A DNA stretch of 64,000 bases, taken from contig NZ_CP023018.1 of the NCBI RefSeq assembly GCF_022406875.1, forward strand, positions 1,623,914-1,687,913, read 5' to 3'. This DNA is from Ectothiorhodosinus mongolicus (GTDB lineage Bacteria > Pseudomonadota > Gammaproteobacteria > Ectothiorhodospirales > Ectothiorhodospiraceae). This document shows positions 38,563-47,086 of the stretch, one piece after another. The stretch's first letter is position 1; every line of letters begins with the position of its first letter. Made by a program: the position numbers and the translations under genes. Under the pieces are notes generated by a model. That model saw nothing but the letters and a program-made list of their open reading frames with translations. It did not search any database and had not been told where the DNA came from.

Positions 38563-39780
38563 TTGAGTTCCCTGCCTACCCAAAGCCAGCGCGTGTTATC
38601 CGGCATGCGCCCCACCGGTCGTCTGCATCTGGGGCATTACCACGGCGTTTTAAAAAACTGGGTGGAGCTGCAACATGCCTACGAATGTTTTTACTTCGTC
38701 GCCGATTGGCATGCCCTGACCACCCATTACGAAGACCCAAGCGTCATCGGTAGCAGTGTCTGGGATATGGTGGTCGACTGGTTGGCCGCCGGCGTCTCAC
38801 CCGGCTCAGCGCGCATTTTTATTCAATCTCGCGTCCCCGAACATGCGGAGCTGCATCTGCTGTTATCGATGATCACGCCCTTGGGCTGGCTGGAGCGCGT
38901 GCCCACTTTCAAAGATCAGCAAGAAAAGCTCAAAGAAATGGATCTCGCCACCTATGGCTTTCTCGGCTATCCCTTACTGCAAAGCGCCGATGTGCTGATT
39001 TACAAAGCCGGGCTGGTGCCGGTGGGTGAGGATCAAGTCTCACATTTGGAAGTTACCCGGGAAATCGCCCGCCGCTTTAATCATCTTTATGGCACGGAAC
39101 CGGATTTCGAGAATCTCGCCGAAGCTGCCGCCGATAAAATGGGTAAGAAAAATGCCCGGCTGTATCGCGATCTGCGCCGCCGTTATCAAGAAAAAGGTGA
39201 GGATGAAGCACTGGATATCGCGCGCGCGCTGCTCGAAACCCAACAAAATATCTCGCTGGGCGATCGCGAGCGCTTGTTTGGCTATCTCGAGGGTGGTGGG
39301 CGCATCATCCTGCCCGAACCTCATCCTTTGCTGACCAAGGCCTCGAAAATGCCAGGCTTAGACGGCCAGAAAATGTCCAAGTCCTATGGCAATACGATTG
39401 CCCTGCGCGATGAGCCGGTCGTGGTCGAGAAAAAGCTGCGCACCATGCCCACCGATCCAGCGCGCGTGCGGCGTACCGATCCCGGTGACCCCGGCAAATG
39501 CCCGGTGTGGCAGCTGCATGAGGTTTATACCGATGAGAGTACCCACCAGTGGGTGCAAGAGGGCTGCCGCAGCGCCGGTATCGGCTGTTTGGAGTGTAAG
39601 CAGCCGGTGATCGACGCCGTGCTCGCCGAGCTGGCGCCCATGCAAGAGCGCGCCCGCGATTACGAACAAGACCCGAATTTGGTGCGCTCGGTGGTGGCAG
39701 AGGGCTGCGAAGCGGCTCGTGATGTCGCCCGCGATACCTTGGATGAAGTGCGCCGCGCCATGGGTCTGGCTTACCGATGA
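38563..39780 (+). CDS. trpS: Tryptophanyl-tRNA synthetase
   Basis: Class I aminoacyl-tRNA synthetase charging tRNA-Trp. The 405-residue protein begins at TTG 38563, giving SSLPTQSQRVLSGMRPTGRLHLGHYHG with the HIGH-type LHLGHY, and has GQKMSKSYGN (KMSKS). It is longer than the E. coli enzyme (334) because of a segment around residues 190-245 seen in the long TrpS forms. The stop overlaps scpA by 4 nt. Confidence 0.95.
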   Translation: MSSLPTQSQRVLSGMRPTGRLHLGHYHGVLKNWVELQHAYECFYFVADWHALTTHYEDPSVIGSSVWDMVVDWLAAGVSPGSARIFIQSRVPEHAELHLLLSMITPLGWLERVPTFKDQQEKLKEMDLATYGFLGYPLLQSADVLIYKAGLVPVGEDQVSHLEVTREIARRFNHLYGTEPDFENLAEAAADKMGKKNARLYRDLRRRYQEKGEDEALDIARALLETQQNISLGDRERLFGYLEGGGRIILPEPHPLLTKASKMPGLDGQKMSKSYGNTIALRDEPVVVEKKLRTMPTDPARVRRTDPGDPGKCPVWQLHEVYTDESTHQWVQEGCRSAGIGCLECKQPVIDAVLAELAPMQERARDYEQDPNLVRSVVAEGCEAARDVARDTLDEVRRAMGLAYR

Positions 39781-40592
39781 GCGAGGCCATTGCCGATAAC
39801 GCCGAGGTCGATATCGCTGAGTGGGTGCAGCGCGTCTCGGTGCGCGGTGAGCCCTTAGCCAAAGTCCCCCAAGATCTTTATATCCCGCCGGATGCCCTAG
39901 AGGTCTTTTTGGAGACCTTCGAGGGTCCGCTGGATCTGCTGTTGTATCTGATTAAAAAACAAAACCTCGACATCCTCGATATCCCCATCGCCGAGATCAC
40001 CAAACAGTACATGCAATACATCGAGTTGATGCGCGAGATGCGGTGGGAGCTCGCCGCCGAGTATTTGTTGATGGCGGCGATGCTCGCGGAAATCAAATCC
40101 CGCATGTTGCTGCCGCGCCCCGCCAGTATCGACGAAGAGGATGACCCGCGCGCGGATTTGGTGCGGCGCCTGCAGGAATATGAACGCTATCGTCAGGCAG
40201 CCGAGGACATCGACCAGCTGCCGCGTCTGGAGCGCGAAATCTTCCCACTGCATATCGAACCGCCGCCCTTAGAGATCACACCGCCGTTGCCGGATGTGGA
40301 GCTGGAGGCGTTGCTGCGCGCTTTGCGTGAGGTGCTTGCCAAAGCCGAGATGTTCACCCACCACCATATTCAAAGAGAGCCGCTGTCGGTGCGCGAGCGC
40401 ATGAGCCGCATCCTTGAGGCGGTCAACAGCCAAGAGCATGTGCCATTTTTGAGCTTATTCACCGTCGAAGAGGGACGCCGCGGGGTGGTGGTGACCTTCC
40501 TTGCCATCTTGGAGTTGGTCAAAGAACACATTATCGAGTGCATCCAAGCCGATAGCTATGCACCCCTGTATTTAAGAGCGGCGGCGGCATGA
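39777..40592 (+). CDS. scpA: Segregation and condensation protein ScpA
   Basis: Kleisin subunit that bridges SMC heads. The 271-residue protein has the N-terminal kleisin region LEVFLETFEGPLDLLLYLIKKQNLDILDIPI and EYLLMAAMLAEIKSRMLLPRP, and a C-terminal winged helix (VPFLSLFTVEEGRRGVVVTFLAILELVKE). It overlaps trpS upstream and scpB downstream by 4 nt each, so three genes are translationally chained. It partners with the SMC at the left end of the window. Confidence 0.95.
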   Translation: MSEAIADNAEVDIAEWVQRVSVRGEPLAKVPQDLYIPPDALEVFLETFEGPLDLLLYLIKKQNLDILDIPIAEITKQYMQYIELMREMRWELAAEYLLMAAMLAEIKSRMLLPRPASIDEEDDPRADLVRRLQEYERYRQAAEDIDQLPRLEREIFPLHIEPPPLEITPPLPDVELEALLRALREVLAKAEMFTHHHIQREPLSVRERMSRILEAVNSQEHVPFLSLFTVEEGRRGVVVTFLAILELVKEHIIECIQADSYAPLYLRAAAA

Positions 40593-41281
40593 ACGACGAG
40601 CAACTGATGCGGATTTTAGAGGCAGCCCTGATGGTCTCGGCCGATCCCTTATCGATCGAGGGCATGGAGCGCTTGTTCGCCGACCACGAGCGGCCCACTC
40701 GCGCACAAATCAAGGCCGCCCTGCAACACCTCGAGGCGCAATGCGCCGAGCGTGGCTATGAGCTCAAAGCCGTGGGCAGCGGTTGGCGCTTTCAAGCCAA
40801 AGCTGATCTAGCGCCGTGGATCGCGCGTTTGTTCGAGGAAAAACCGCCGCGCTATGGCCGCGCGCTGTTAGAGACTTTGGCGCTGATTGCCTATCGCCAG
40901 CCCATCACCCGCGCCGAAATCGAAGAGGTACGCGGTGTGGCGGTGAGTACGCAAATTATTCGTACGCTTAGTGACCGCGAGTGGGTGCGCGTCATTGGCC
41001 ATAAGGAATTGCCGGGCCGCCCAGCGCTCTATGGCACAACCCGCCAGTTCCTGGATTATTTCAATCTGCAATCGCTGGATGAGTTGCCCAGCCTCGCCGA
41101 GCTCACCGATCTGGATAAACTGCTGAGCAGTGAACAACAGCTCGAGTTGGTCGAAGCAGAGGCAGAGACCGCCGCCGTTGGCGACCAAGCCGAGAGCTCA
41201 GCGCTGGCGGGCGAGTCCGAAGCTGAAGCCGAAGCCGAAGCAGACGATCAGGGCGATACTGAGCTCCGCCGCGATGAGTGA
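40589..41281 (+). CDS. scpB: Segregation and condensation protein ScpB
   Basis: Dimeric winged-helix partner of ScpA, 230 residues. Conserved pieces: [51 protein letters not shown] (as [12 protein letters not shown] here) and [17 protein letters not shown]. The C-terminal 40 residues are a low-complexity acidic tail of Glu/Ala repeats. It overlaps rluB by 8 nt. Confidence 0.95.
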   Translation: MNDEQLMRILEAALMVSADPLSIEGMERLFADHERPTRAQIKAALQHLEAQCAERGYELKAVGSGWRFQAKADLAPWIARLFEEKPPRYGRALLETLALIAYRQPITRAEIEEVRGVAVSTQIIRTLSDREWVRVIGHKELPGRPALYGTTRQFLDYFNLQSLDELPSLAELTDLDKLLSSEQQLELVEAEAETAAVGDQAESSALAGESEAEAEAEADDQGDTELRRDE

Positions 41282-42068
41282 GCGTCTACAAAAACTCTTG
41301 GCGCATGCCGGCCTGGGTTCGCGGCGCGAAATCGAAACCTGGATCGCCGCCGGCGAGGTCAGCGTCAACGGCCAAGTTGCCAAGCTTGGCGATCAAGCCA
41401 GCCCCACCGATGTGATTATGGTGCGCGGCAAGCTGGTGTCTTCAGCGGCGCCCGAAGTGGCGCGGGTAATTGCCTATCATAAGCCTGAAGGTGAGGTCTG
41501 TACGCGCTCCGACCCCGAGGGCCGCGATACCGTTTTCACCCATCTGCCGGTATTGCGCCAAGGTCGCTGGGTGGCCGTGGGGCGCCTGGATTTGAATACC
41601 TCAGGGCTGTTGTTGTTCACCACCGACGGCGAACTGGCGAATCGCTTAATGCACCCCTCCCAAGAGCTAGAACGCGAATATGCTGTGCGCGTTCTTGGAG
41701 AGGTGACACCGGCGCAACTCCAAGCCATGCAACAAGGCGTTACCCTGGAGGACGGCATCGCTGCGTTTGATCGCATCACCCCAGCCGGCGGCAGCGGCGC
41801 CAATCAATGGTTTCATGTGGTGTTAAGAGAAGGCCGCAATCGTGAAGTGCGGCGACTTTGGGAAAGTCAGGAGCTCATGGTCAGCCGGCTCATGCGCCTA
41901 CGTTACGGACCCATTAGTCTGGGAACGGGTCTGCACTCCGGGCGTTGGCGAGAGCTTGAGCCCGCCGAGATGAAACAGCTGTATGCCGCTGCGGGCTTGA
42001 AATGGCAGCGCCCGGCTAAACCCACGCGGGTGATCCGCCCGCCGCGCAGCCGTCGCCGCTCGGATTAG
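41274..42068 (+). CDS. rluB: 23S rRNA pseudouridine2605 synthase RluB
   Basis: About 264 residues from ATG 41274. An N-terminal S4 RNA-binding domain ([32 protein letters not shown]) precedes the RsuA-type catalytic domain with the catalytic Asp in [18 protein letters not shown] and the motif [15 protein letters not shown]. The basic tail ([10 protein letters not shown]) is usual for RluB. The frame is open 48 codons upstream inside scpB without family match. Last gene of trpS-scpA-scpB-rluB. Confidence 0.93.
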   Translation: MSERLQKLLAHAGLGSRREIETWIAAGEVSVNGQVAKLGDQASPTDVIMVRGKLVSSAAPEVARVIAYHKPEGEVCTRSDPEGRDTVFTHLPVLRQGRWVAVGRLDLNTSGLLLFTTDGELANRLMHPSQELEREYAVRVLGEVTPAQLQAMQQGVTLEDGIAAFDRITPAGGSGANQWFHVVLREGRNREVRRLWESQELMVSRLMRLRYGPISLGTGLHSGRWRELEPAEMKQLYAAAGLKWQRPAKPTRVIRPPRSRRRSD

Positions 42069-42119
42069 GCGCTAGGCGTCGCGGGGTAAGGCACTAGGGC
42101 GTCGCGGGGTTAGGTACTG
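42069..42119. repeat. Short imperfect tandem repeat
   Basis: Two copies of a unit reading about GGCGTCGCGGGGTAAGGCACTA / GGCGTCGCGGGGTTAGGTACT fill the gap between the convergent rluB and yciK-like genes; the second copy overlaps the end of the latter. Likely a local duplication. Confidence 0.7.
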
Positions 42120-42865
42120 GCCTGCAACTCGATATTCTGGCCGGTGGTCTTGCCGGCATCGGGCCCCAAGAAATACACATACGGCGCAACCATGGTCTCG
42201 GGTTCGGGGTTTTGTGCCGGATCCTCGCCTGGGTAATGGCTGACCCGCAGCGGTGTGCGCATCGGTCCTGTGTCCACGCCATTGACCCGAATCCAGCGCT
42301 TGCCGCTGTGCTCATGAGCGAGAATATCCATGAGGGCATGCAGGCCCGCCTTGGCGACGCCAAATGCCCCCCAATAGGCTTTGCGGCAAGACTGCGTGGA
42401 GAAGACGATGCTCGGGTCTGGGGCTTTAAGCAGCAGCGGCAACAGCGCGTGGTTCAGCAAAAACGGTGCATGCAGATTTGTCGTGATGACCTTGGCCCAA
42501 AGCTCTAAATCGTAGTGCTCAATCGGCGTTAACGCGCCCACCCACGCGGCATTGTTCACCAGGCCATCGAGGCGGCCAAACTCAGCCTCAAGATTATCGC
42601 GCAGATCTTCATAATCCTTAGCCGTGGCGCCTTCTAAGTTCATGGGATAAATCGCCGGTTGCGGCCCACCGGCGGCTTCGATGGCGTCATAGACGGCTTC
42701 CAGCGGCTTCATGCTTTTATCCAACAGCACCACGGTCGCGCCCAGCCGTGCACAGCGTTTAGCCAGCGCTGCGCCCAGACCGCTGCCGGCACCGGTGATC
42801 AAAATCACGCGGTCTTTGAGAAGCTCAGGGGCGGCTTGATAGTTCAGTAAATCCTGTGGCGACAT
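42110..42865 (-). CDS. YciK-type short-chain dehydrogenase with Phe in place of the catalytic Tyr
   Basis: A 251-residue Rossmann protein from ATG 42865. The cofactor motif is ILITGAGSGLGAALAKRCA and the LVNNAAWVG motif is present. The catalytic region reads STQSCRKAYWGAFGVAKAG: the YxxxK position is Phe (codon TTT), with a Tyr three residues before. E. coli YciK and relatives have WGAYAASK there. It may be a weak or non-catalytic member, or use another residue. Overall similarity to YciK (EHSGKRWIRVNGVDTGPMRT) is clear; the substrate is unknown. It follows hpnE by 10 nt on the same strand. Confidence 0.85.
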   Translation of the reverse strand: MSPQDLLNYQAAPELLKDRVILITGAGSGLGAALAKRCARLGATVVLLDKSMKPLEAVYDAIEAAGGPQPAIYPMNLEGATAKDYEDLRDNLEAEFGRLDGLVNNAAWVGALTPIEHYDLELWAKVITTNLHAPFLLNHALLPLLLKAPDPSIVFSTQSCRKAYWGAFGVAKAGLHALMDILAHEHSGKRWIRVNGVDTGPMRTPLRVSHYPGEDPAQNPEPETMVAPYVYFLGPDAGKTTGQNIELQAST

Positions 42866-42875
42866 GCCCGTTCCT

Positions 42876-44180
42876 TCACGCAGATGACAATATTTGGCGT
42901 GCACATTCTACGCCACTTCGCACTGCGCCTTCGAGCGTGGCCGGCAGGCCCGTATCGGTGTAATCGCCAGCCAGCCAAAGACCGGGCAGGGCAGTGTGGT
43001 TACCAGGCCGCAGTGCTTCGCTCGCCACACTGGCACAGAAAGTCGCCTGCTTTTCGCGCACCACGCGCTGCCACAGCGGTGCAGGCCACTGCGGATAATG
43101 TTGACGCAGCTCCTGATCCACCGCCGTGGCCAAAGCCTCATTATCCAGCGCTAGGTGCGATCCATTGCCCGAGATCACCACCGCCATCACCCCGGGATGG
43201 CCGCTAAAGCGCCGATCAAATACCCACTGCCCGATACCGCCCAACAGACCTTGCATGGGCATGGGTAAGCGCACCTGGCGCGGATAGCGTAGGTACACTG
43301 TACAAATCGGTTCCGTCCCCAAGCTGGCCAGATTGTCACGCAGGGGCTGGAGCGACGGCACATCCGGTAACAAGCGCGCACTTTCGGCGTGTCCCGTGGC
43401 CATGATCACCGCTTGCGCCATAAGGCTTTGACGCTGACGCAGCTGAATATGCATCCCTTCTGCCTGAGGACCAATTGAGATCACCCGTTGATTGTGATGC
43501 AGCGGGCAACCTTGACGCGCCAGCCAGCTAGCCGCCGGTTCTGGAAAGACCGAGCCCAGATCAGCGCGCGGCACCAATAAATCGCTATGGCTGCGATGGC
43601 CGGTAAAAGCGCCTTGCAGTACGTTGAAAAAAACGCGAGCGGAGGCGATCTCTGCATGGGTATTCATCACCGCCAAACACAGCGGTATCCACAATTCCTG
43701 AATCAGCCGAGGCGGTTGTTGAAGATCCTCTAGCCACTGCAGCACACTGTGCTGCGCATCGGGCGGCGTTTGTAGCATGCGCCGCATACCCGGCAGAGCC
43801 TGGCTTTTCTCACGCCAGCTCAGGCCACGCGCAGTCATCAGCGCCGCCAATAAATGCCACGGCGCCGGCAAATAAGCGCTAGAAAGGCTGAGTCGGGAGC
43901 CATCCCCGCGCAAACTCACCAAATCCAAGGGCGCCCGGCGCAGCACTTCGGGTTCCTTTACCTCAATGTGTCGGAGCAGTTCTAAGGTGGTGGTATAGGC
44001 ACCCATCAGCAGGTGCTGGCCGTTATCCAGGTTCAGGCCCTCCAAACGCGCGCGTCTGGCGCGACCACCGGGTTGTGGTGCGGCTTCAAATAGCTCAACG
44101 GGTGCACCCGCACGCACCAAGGTAATGGCCGCCGCTAGGCCTGCCCAGCCCGTACCGATAATGGCGATAGGCGCGGTCAT
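42876..44180 (-). CDS. hpnE: Squalene-forming FAD oxidoreductase HpnE
   Basis: Amine-oxidase-type flavoprotein of 434 residues from ATG 44180. In the three-enzyme route it reduces hydroxysqualene to squalene. FAD motif IAIIGTGWAGLAAAITLVRAG, followed by GGRARRARLEGLNLDNGQHLLMGAY (GGRA motif), and the C-terminal GLWLAGDYTDTGLPATLEGAVRSG. It overlaps hpnD by 4 nt (ATGA). Phytoene desaturase-like CrtI and CrtD in this window are related but lack this exact pattern. Confidence 0.92.
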   Translation of the reverse strand: MTAPIAIIGTGWAGLAAAITLVRAGAPVELFEAAPQPGGRARRARLEGLNLDNGQHLLMGAYTTTLELLRHIEVKEPEVLRRAPLDLVSLRGDGSRLSLSSAYLPAPWHLLAALMTARGLSWREKSQALPGMRRMLQTPPDAQHSVLQWLEDLQQPPRLIQELWIPLCLAVMNTHAEIASARVFFNVLQGAFTGHRSHSDLLVPRADLGSVFPEPAASWLARQGCPLHHNQRVISIGPQAEGMHIQLRQRQSLMAQAVIMATGHAESARLLPDVPSLQPLRDNLASLGTEPICTVYLRYPRQVRLPMPMQGLLGGIGQWVFDRRFSGHPGVMAVVISGNGSHLALDNEALATAVDQELRQHYPQWPAPLWQRVVREKQATFCASVASEALRPGNHTALPGLWLAGDYTDTGLPATLEGAVRSGVECARQILSSA

Positions 44181-45043
44181 CAGACCTTTTTTAAAGCCTT
44201 GGTATGGCGTTTTTCGCTGCGCACCGTGCGCCAAGCGATCCATAGCTTGCGCAGCGGTGTCAGTGCCACGCGCCGCTCCAGCACATGAAAGCCATCGGCT
44301 TCGATCTCATCCAAAAGCGTTTGATAAATCGCCGCCATGATGATGCCGCTGCGCTGCGTGTGGCGATCAACAGCCGGCAGATGCGAGAAGGCTCGGCGGT
44401 AATAGTCCCGGGCTCGCTCGGCTTGAAAAGCAAACAAGGCCTGCAGTCGCTCCGAGGTTTGCGCGCGCTGCAACTCCATGGGGTCAATCTCGAAGCGCTT
44501 GAGTTCATCCAAAGGAATATAGATCCGCCCGCGGCGCGCATCTTCCAGCACATCGCGCAGGATATTGGTGAGCTGGAAGGCCATGCCCAAATCATGTGCA
44601 TAGCGGGCGGTGCGGTGGTCTTCATAGCCAAAGATCTGTGCCGACATTAGGCCCACCACCGAGGCGACGCGATAACAATACAAAGACAGCTCAGTGAAGC
44701 TGGGATAGGCGTCATAATCCAAATCCATTTGCATGCCATCGATAATCTCGCGGAACTGCTCCTCAGGCAGATCAAAGGTCTTAATGCACGGCGCTAGGGC
44801 TTTGCACACCGGATGGTCCGGCTCGCCGGCATACATCTTGCCCACTTGCTCACGCCACCAATCCAGTTTGACGCGGGCGACAGCCGGTTCACGGCATTCA
44901 TCCACCACATCATCCACTTCCCGACAAAACGCATACAAAGCGGTAATCGCCCGGCGCCGCTCAGGTGGCAGGAACAAAAAGCTGTAATAAAAGCTTGAGC
45001 CGCTGGCGGCTGCTTTTTTCTGGCAGTATTCATCCGGTGTCAT
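44180..45043 (-). CDS. hpnD: Presqualene diphosphate synthase HpnD
   Basis: Trans-prenyltransferase of about 287 residues from ATG 45043 (MTPDEYCQKKAAASGSSFYY). It joins two farnesyl diphosphates to presqualene diphosphate. The Asp-rich motifs are REVDDVVDECRE and NILRDVLEDARRGRIYIP. Sequence closely follows HpnD (LDWWREQVGKMYAGEPDHPV). Overlaps hpnE by 4 nt and follows hpnC by 19 nt; the three form an operon. Confidence 0.93.
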   Translation of the reverse strand: MTPDEYCQKKAAASGSSFYYSFLFLPPERRRAITALYAFCREVDDVVDECREPAVARVKLDWWREQVGKMYAGEPDHPVCKALAPCIKTFDLPEEQFREIIDGMQMDLDYDAYPSFTELSLYCYRVASVVGLMSAQIFGYEDHRTARYAHDLGMAFQLTNILRDVLEDARRGRIYIPLDELKRFEIDPMELQRAQTSERLQALFAFQAERARDYYRRAFSHLPAVDRHTQRSGIIMAAIYQTLLDEIEADGFHVLERRVALTPLRKLWIAWRTVRSEKRHTKALKKV

Positions 45044-45062
45044 GCGCGCCAACCTACCACAA

Positions 45063-45944
45063 TCAGCCCCCAGAGCGGCCCTTCGGCCACACGCTATCGG
45101 CAGCGATGCGCAGATAATCCTTGCTGGATAAGCGCGGTCGGGAGAATAAATCTCCCTCTTGGCGTCGCAGTAACCACAGCACCCGCGCACCGGCGTTGAT
45201 GATAAAACGAATTTCTAAGCCCAAGCGGCCGCTGAGCTCGCGACCCAAGGGCGCACCGCTGCGCAATAGCTTATCGGCGCGCTGATACTGAAACTGCATG
45301 AGCGCGCGCATCGCCCCATCACTGCGTCGCTCAGCCAGATGCGCCTCGGTCACGGCAAAGCGCTGCATCTCATCTTGGGGCAAATAGATCCGCCCCATCT
45401 CCTCATAGTCTTGCGCCAGATCCTGATAGAAATTGATCAGCTGCAAACTGCTGCATACCGCATCGGATAAAGCCAGCTTGCGCGCCTCGGCCTTGCCGCC
45501 CAAATGCAGCAGCAAACGCCCAATCGGATTGGCAGAACAGCGGCAGTACTGCATTAACTCGCCAAAATCCGCGTAGCGCTTGTGCGTCACATCTTGGCGA
45601 AAGGCCGTGAGTAAATCATGAAACAGGCTGACCGGCAGGGCGTAACGCGACATCGCGTCAGCCAAAGCCACAAAGGTCGCATCCTCGGGGTCCGCTCTAC
45701 CCGCGGCCGCCTCATCAATGGCCTGGGCCATGGCATCCAGCCCCGCCAAGCGCTGCGCATCACTGAGCTCGCCCTCATCCGCCCAATCATCGCTGCGCCG
45801 CGCGAAACTGTAGATGGCCGCCACCGGGGCGCGCAGGGCGGAAGGCAGCAGCCTCGAAGCCACCGGAAAGTTCTCATAATGCCGGTTGGCCTCATGTAGG
45901 CAGTGCTGGTAGGCCTGTTGTGGGGTAAAAACCGCTGCGTGCAT
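45063..45944 (-). CDS. hpnC: Hydroxysqualene synthase HpnC
   Basis: About 293 residues from ATG 45944 (HAAVFTPQQAYQHCLHEANRHYENFPVAS). It converts presqualene diphosphate to hydroxysqualene. The first Asp motif RRSDDWADEGE and the second INFYQDLAQDYEEMGRIYLP are those of HpnC, distinct from HpnD. First gene of hpnC-hpnD-hpnE, which supplies squalene for hopanoids. Divergent from bchI, 125 nt apart, so the sterol-like lipid and photosynthesis operons share one intergenic region. Confidence 0.93.
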   Translation of the reverse strand: MHAAVFTPQQAYQHCLHEANRHYENFPVASRLLPSALRAPVAAIYSFARRSDDWADEGELSDAQRLAGLDAMAQAIDEAAAGRADPEDATFVALADAMSRYALPVSLFHDLLTAFRQDVTHKRYADFGELMQYCRCSANPIGRLLLHLGGKAEARKLALSDAVCSSLQLINFYQDLAQDYEEMGRIYLPQDEMQRFAVTEAHLAERRSDGAMRALMQFQYQRADKLLRSGAPLGRELSGRLGLEIRFIINAGARVLWLLRRQEGDLFSRPRLSSKDYLRIAADSVWPKGRSGG

Positions 45945-46069
45945 GACAAATGATTGTCGAGAATCAGATGAGCGGCAGTCTAGCACGCGCTCTGCTTCAT
46001 GACCTTTGTGTTTTTCAGGCTTTTGGGGGAACATTAGCCGCTCGAGTGAGCAACGATAAAGATTCTCTT

Positions 46070-47086
46070 ATGGCCTTGAGTTTTCCGTTTTCCGCCATTG
46101 TCGGCCAAGAAGAAATGAAGCTGGCCATTTTGATTTCGGCCATTGATCCGAGCATTGGCGGTGTCTTGGTGTTTGGTGATCGCGGCACCGGTAAATCCAC
46201 CACCGTGCGCGCTCTGGCGGCTTTGCTGCCACCCATGGAAGCGGTCACCGGCTGTCCCTATGGCTGTGCCCCCGACAAAATGGCTGGGCTATGCGATGCC
46301 TGCACCGCTAGCGACAAACCCAAAACCCGCCAGGTGCCGGTGCCCGTGGTCGATATGCCCTTGGGCGTCACGGAAGATCGCGTGGTCGGTGCCTTAGACC
46401 TGGAAAAAGCCTTGACCCAAGGCGAGAAGGCCTTTGAGCCGGGTTTGTTGGCGCGCGCGCACCGTGGCTTTTTGTACATCGATGAGGTCAACCTGTTGGA
46501 AGACCATCTGGTGGACCTGCTCTTGGACGTCGCCGCCTCCGGCGAAAATGTCGTCGAGCGCGAGGGGCTGAGTATTCGTCACCCGGCGCGCTTTGTACTG
46601 ATCGGTAGCGGTAACCCCGAAGAAGGCGAGCTGCGCCCGCAGCTATTGGACCGCTTTGGCCTATCGGTGGAGATTCGCACGCCCGAGGATTTGCCGACCC
46701 GCATTGACGTGGTCAAGCGCCGCGACGAGTTCGAAAAAGACCCCGAGGCCTTTACCAAGAAGTACCAGCGTCATGATGCCAAACTGCGCAAGCAGCTGAT
46801 TGCCGGTCGGGCCTTGCTGCCTGAGGTGAAGGTGCCCGATGCCCTGCTTGAGCGTGCGGCGACCCTGTGTCTGAGTCTGGGTACCGATGGTCTGCGCGGT
46901 GAGCTCACCTTGATCCGCGCCAGCCGTGCCCTGGCGGCGTTTGAGGGCGATAAAGTGGTCACGGACGATCATCTCAAGCGCGTGGCCCCACCGGCTTTGC
47001 GGCATCGCCTGCGCCGCAATGTCTTGGATGATGCCGGCTCTTCTACCCGCGTCGCGCGTGCCATCGAGGAGATGTTCGGCGCATGA
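46070..47086 (+). CDS. bchI: Magnesium chelatase ATPase subunit BchI
   Basis: AAA+ subunit that drives Mg insertion into protoporphyrin IX with BchD and BchH. 338 residues from ATG 46070 (ALSFPFSAIVGQEEMKLA); GTG 46046 is an in-frame alternative and neither has a strong ribosome site. Walker A GDRGTGKST at residues 36-44, Walker B FLYIDEVNLL near 134-143, sensor GSGNPEEGELRPQLLDRFGL. BchH is not in the window. Operon bchI-bchD-bchO-crtI-crtB. Confidence 0.95.
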   Translation: MALSFPFSAIVGQEEMKLAILISAIDPSIGGVLVFGDRGTGKSTTVRALAALLPPMEAVTGCPYGCAPDKMAGLCDACTASDKPKTRQVPVPVVDMPLGVTEDRVVGALDLEKALTQGEKAFEPGLLARAHRGFLYIDEVNLLEDHLVDLLLDVAASGENVVEREGLSIRHPARFVLIGSGNPEEGELRPQLLDRFGLSVEIRTPEDLPTRIDVVKRRDEFEKDPEAFTKKYQRHDAKLRKQLIAGRALLPEVKVPDALLERAATLCLSLGTDGLRGELTLIRASRALAAFEGDKVVTDDHLKRVAPPALRHRLRRNVLDDAGSSTRVARAIEEMFGA

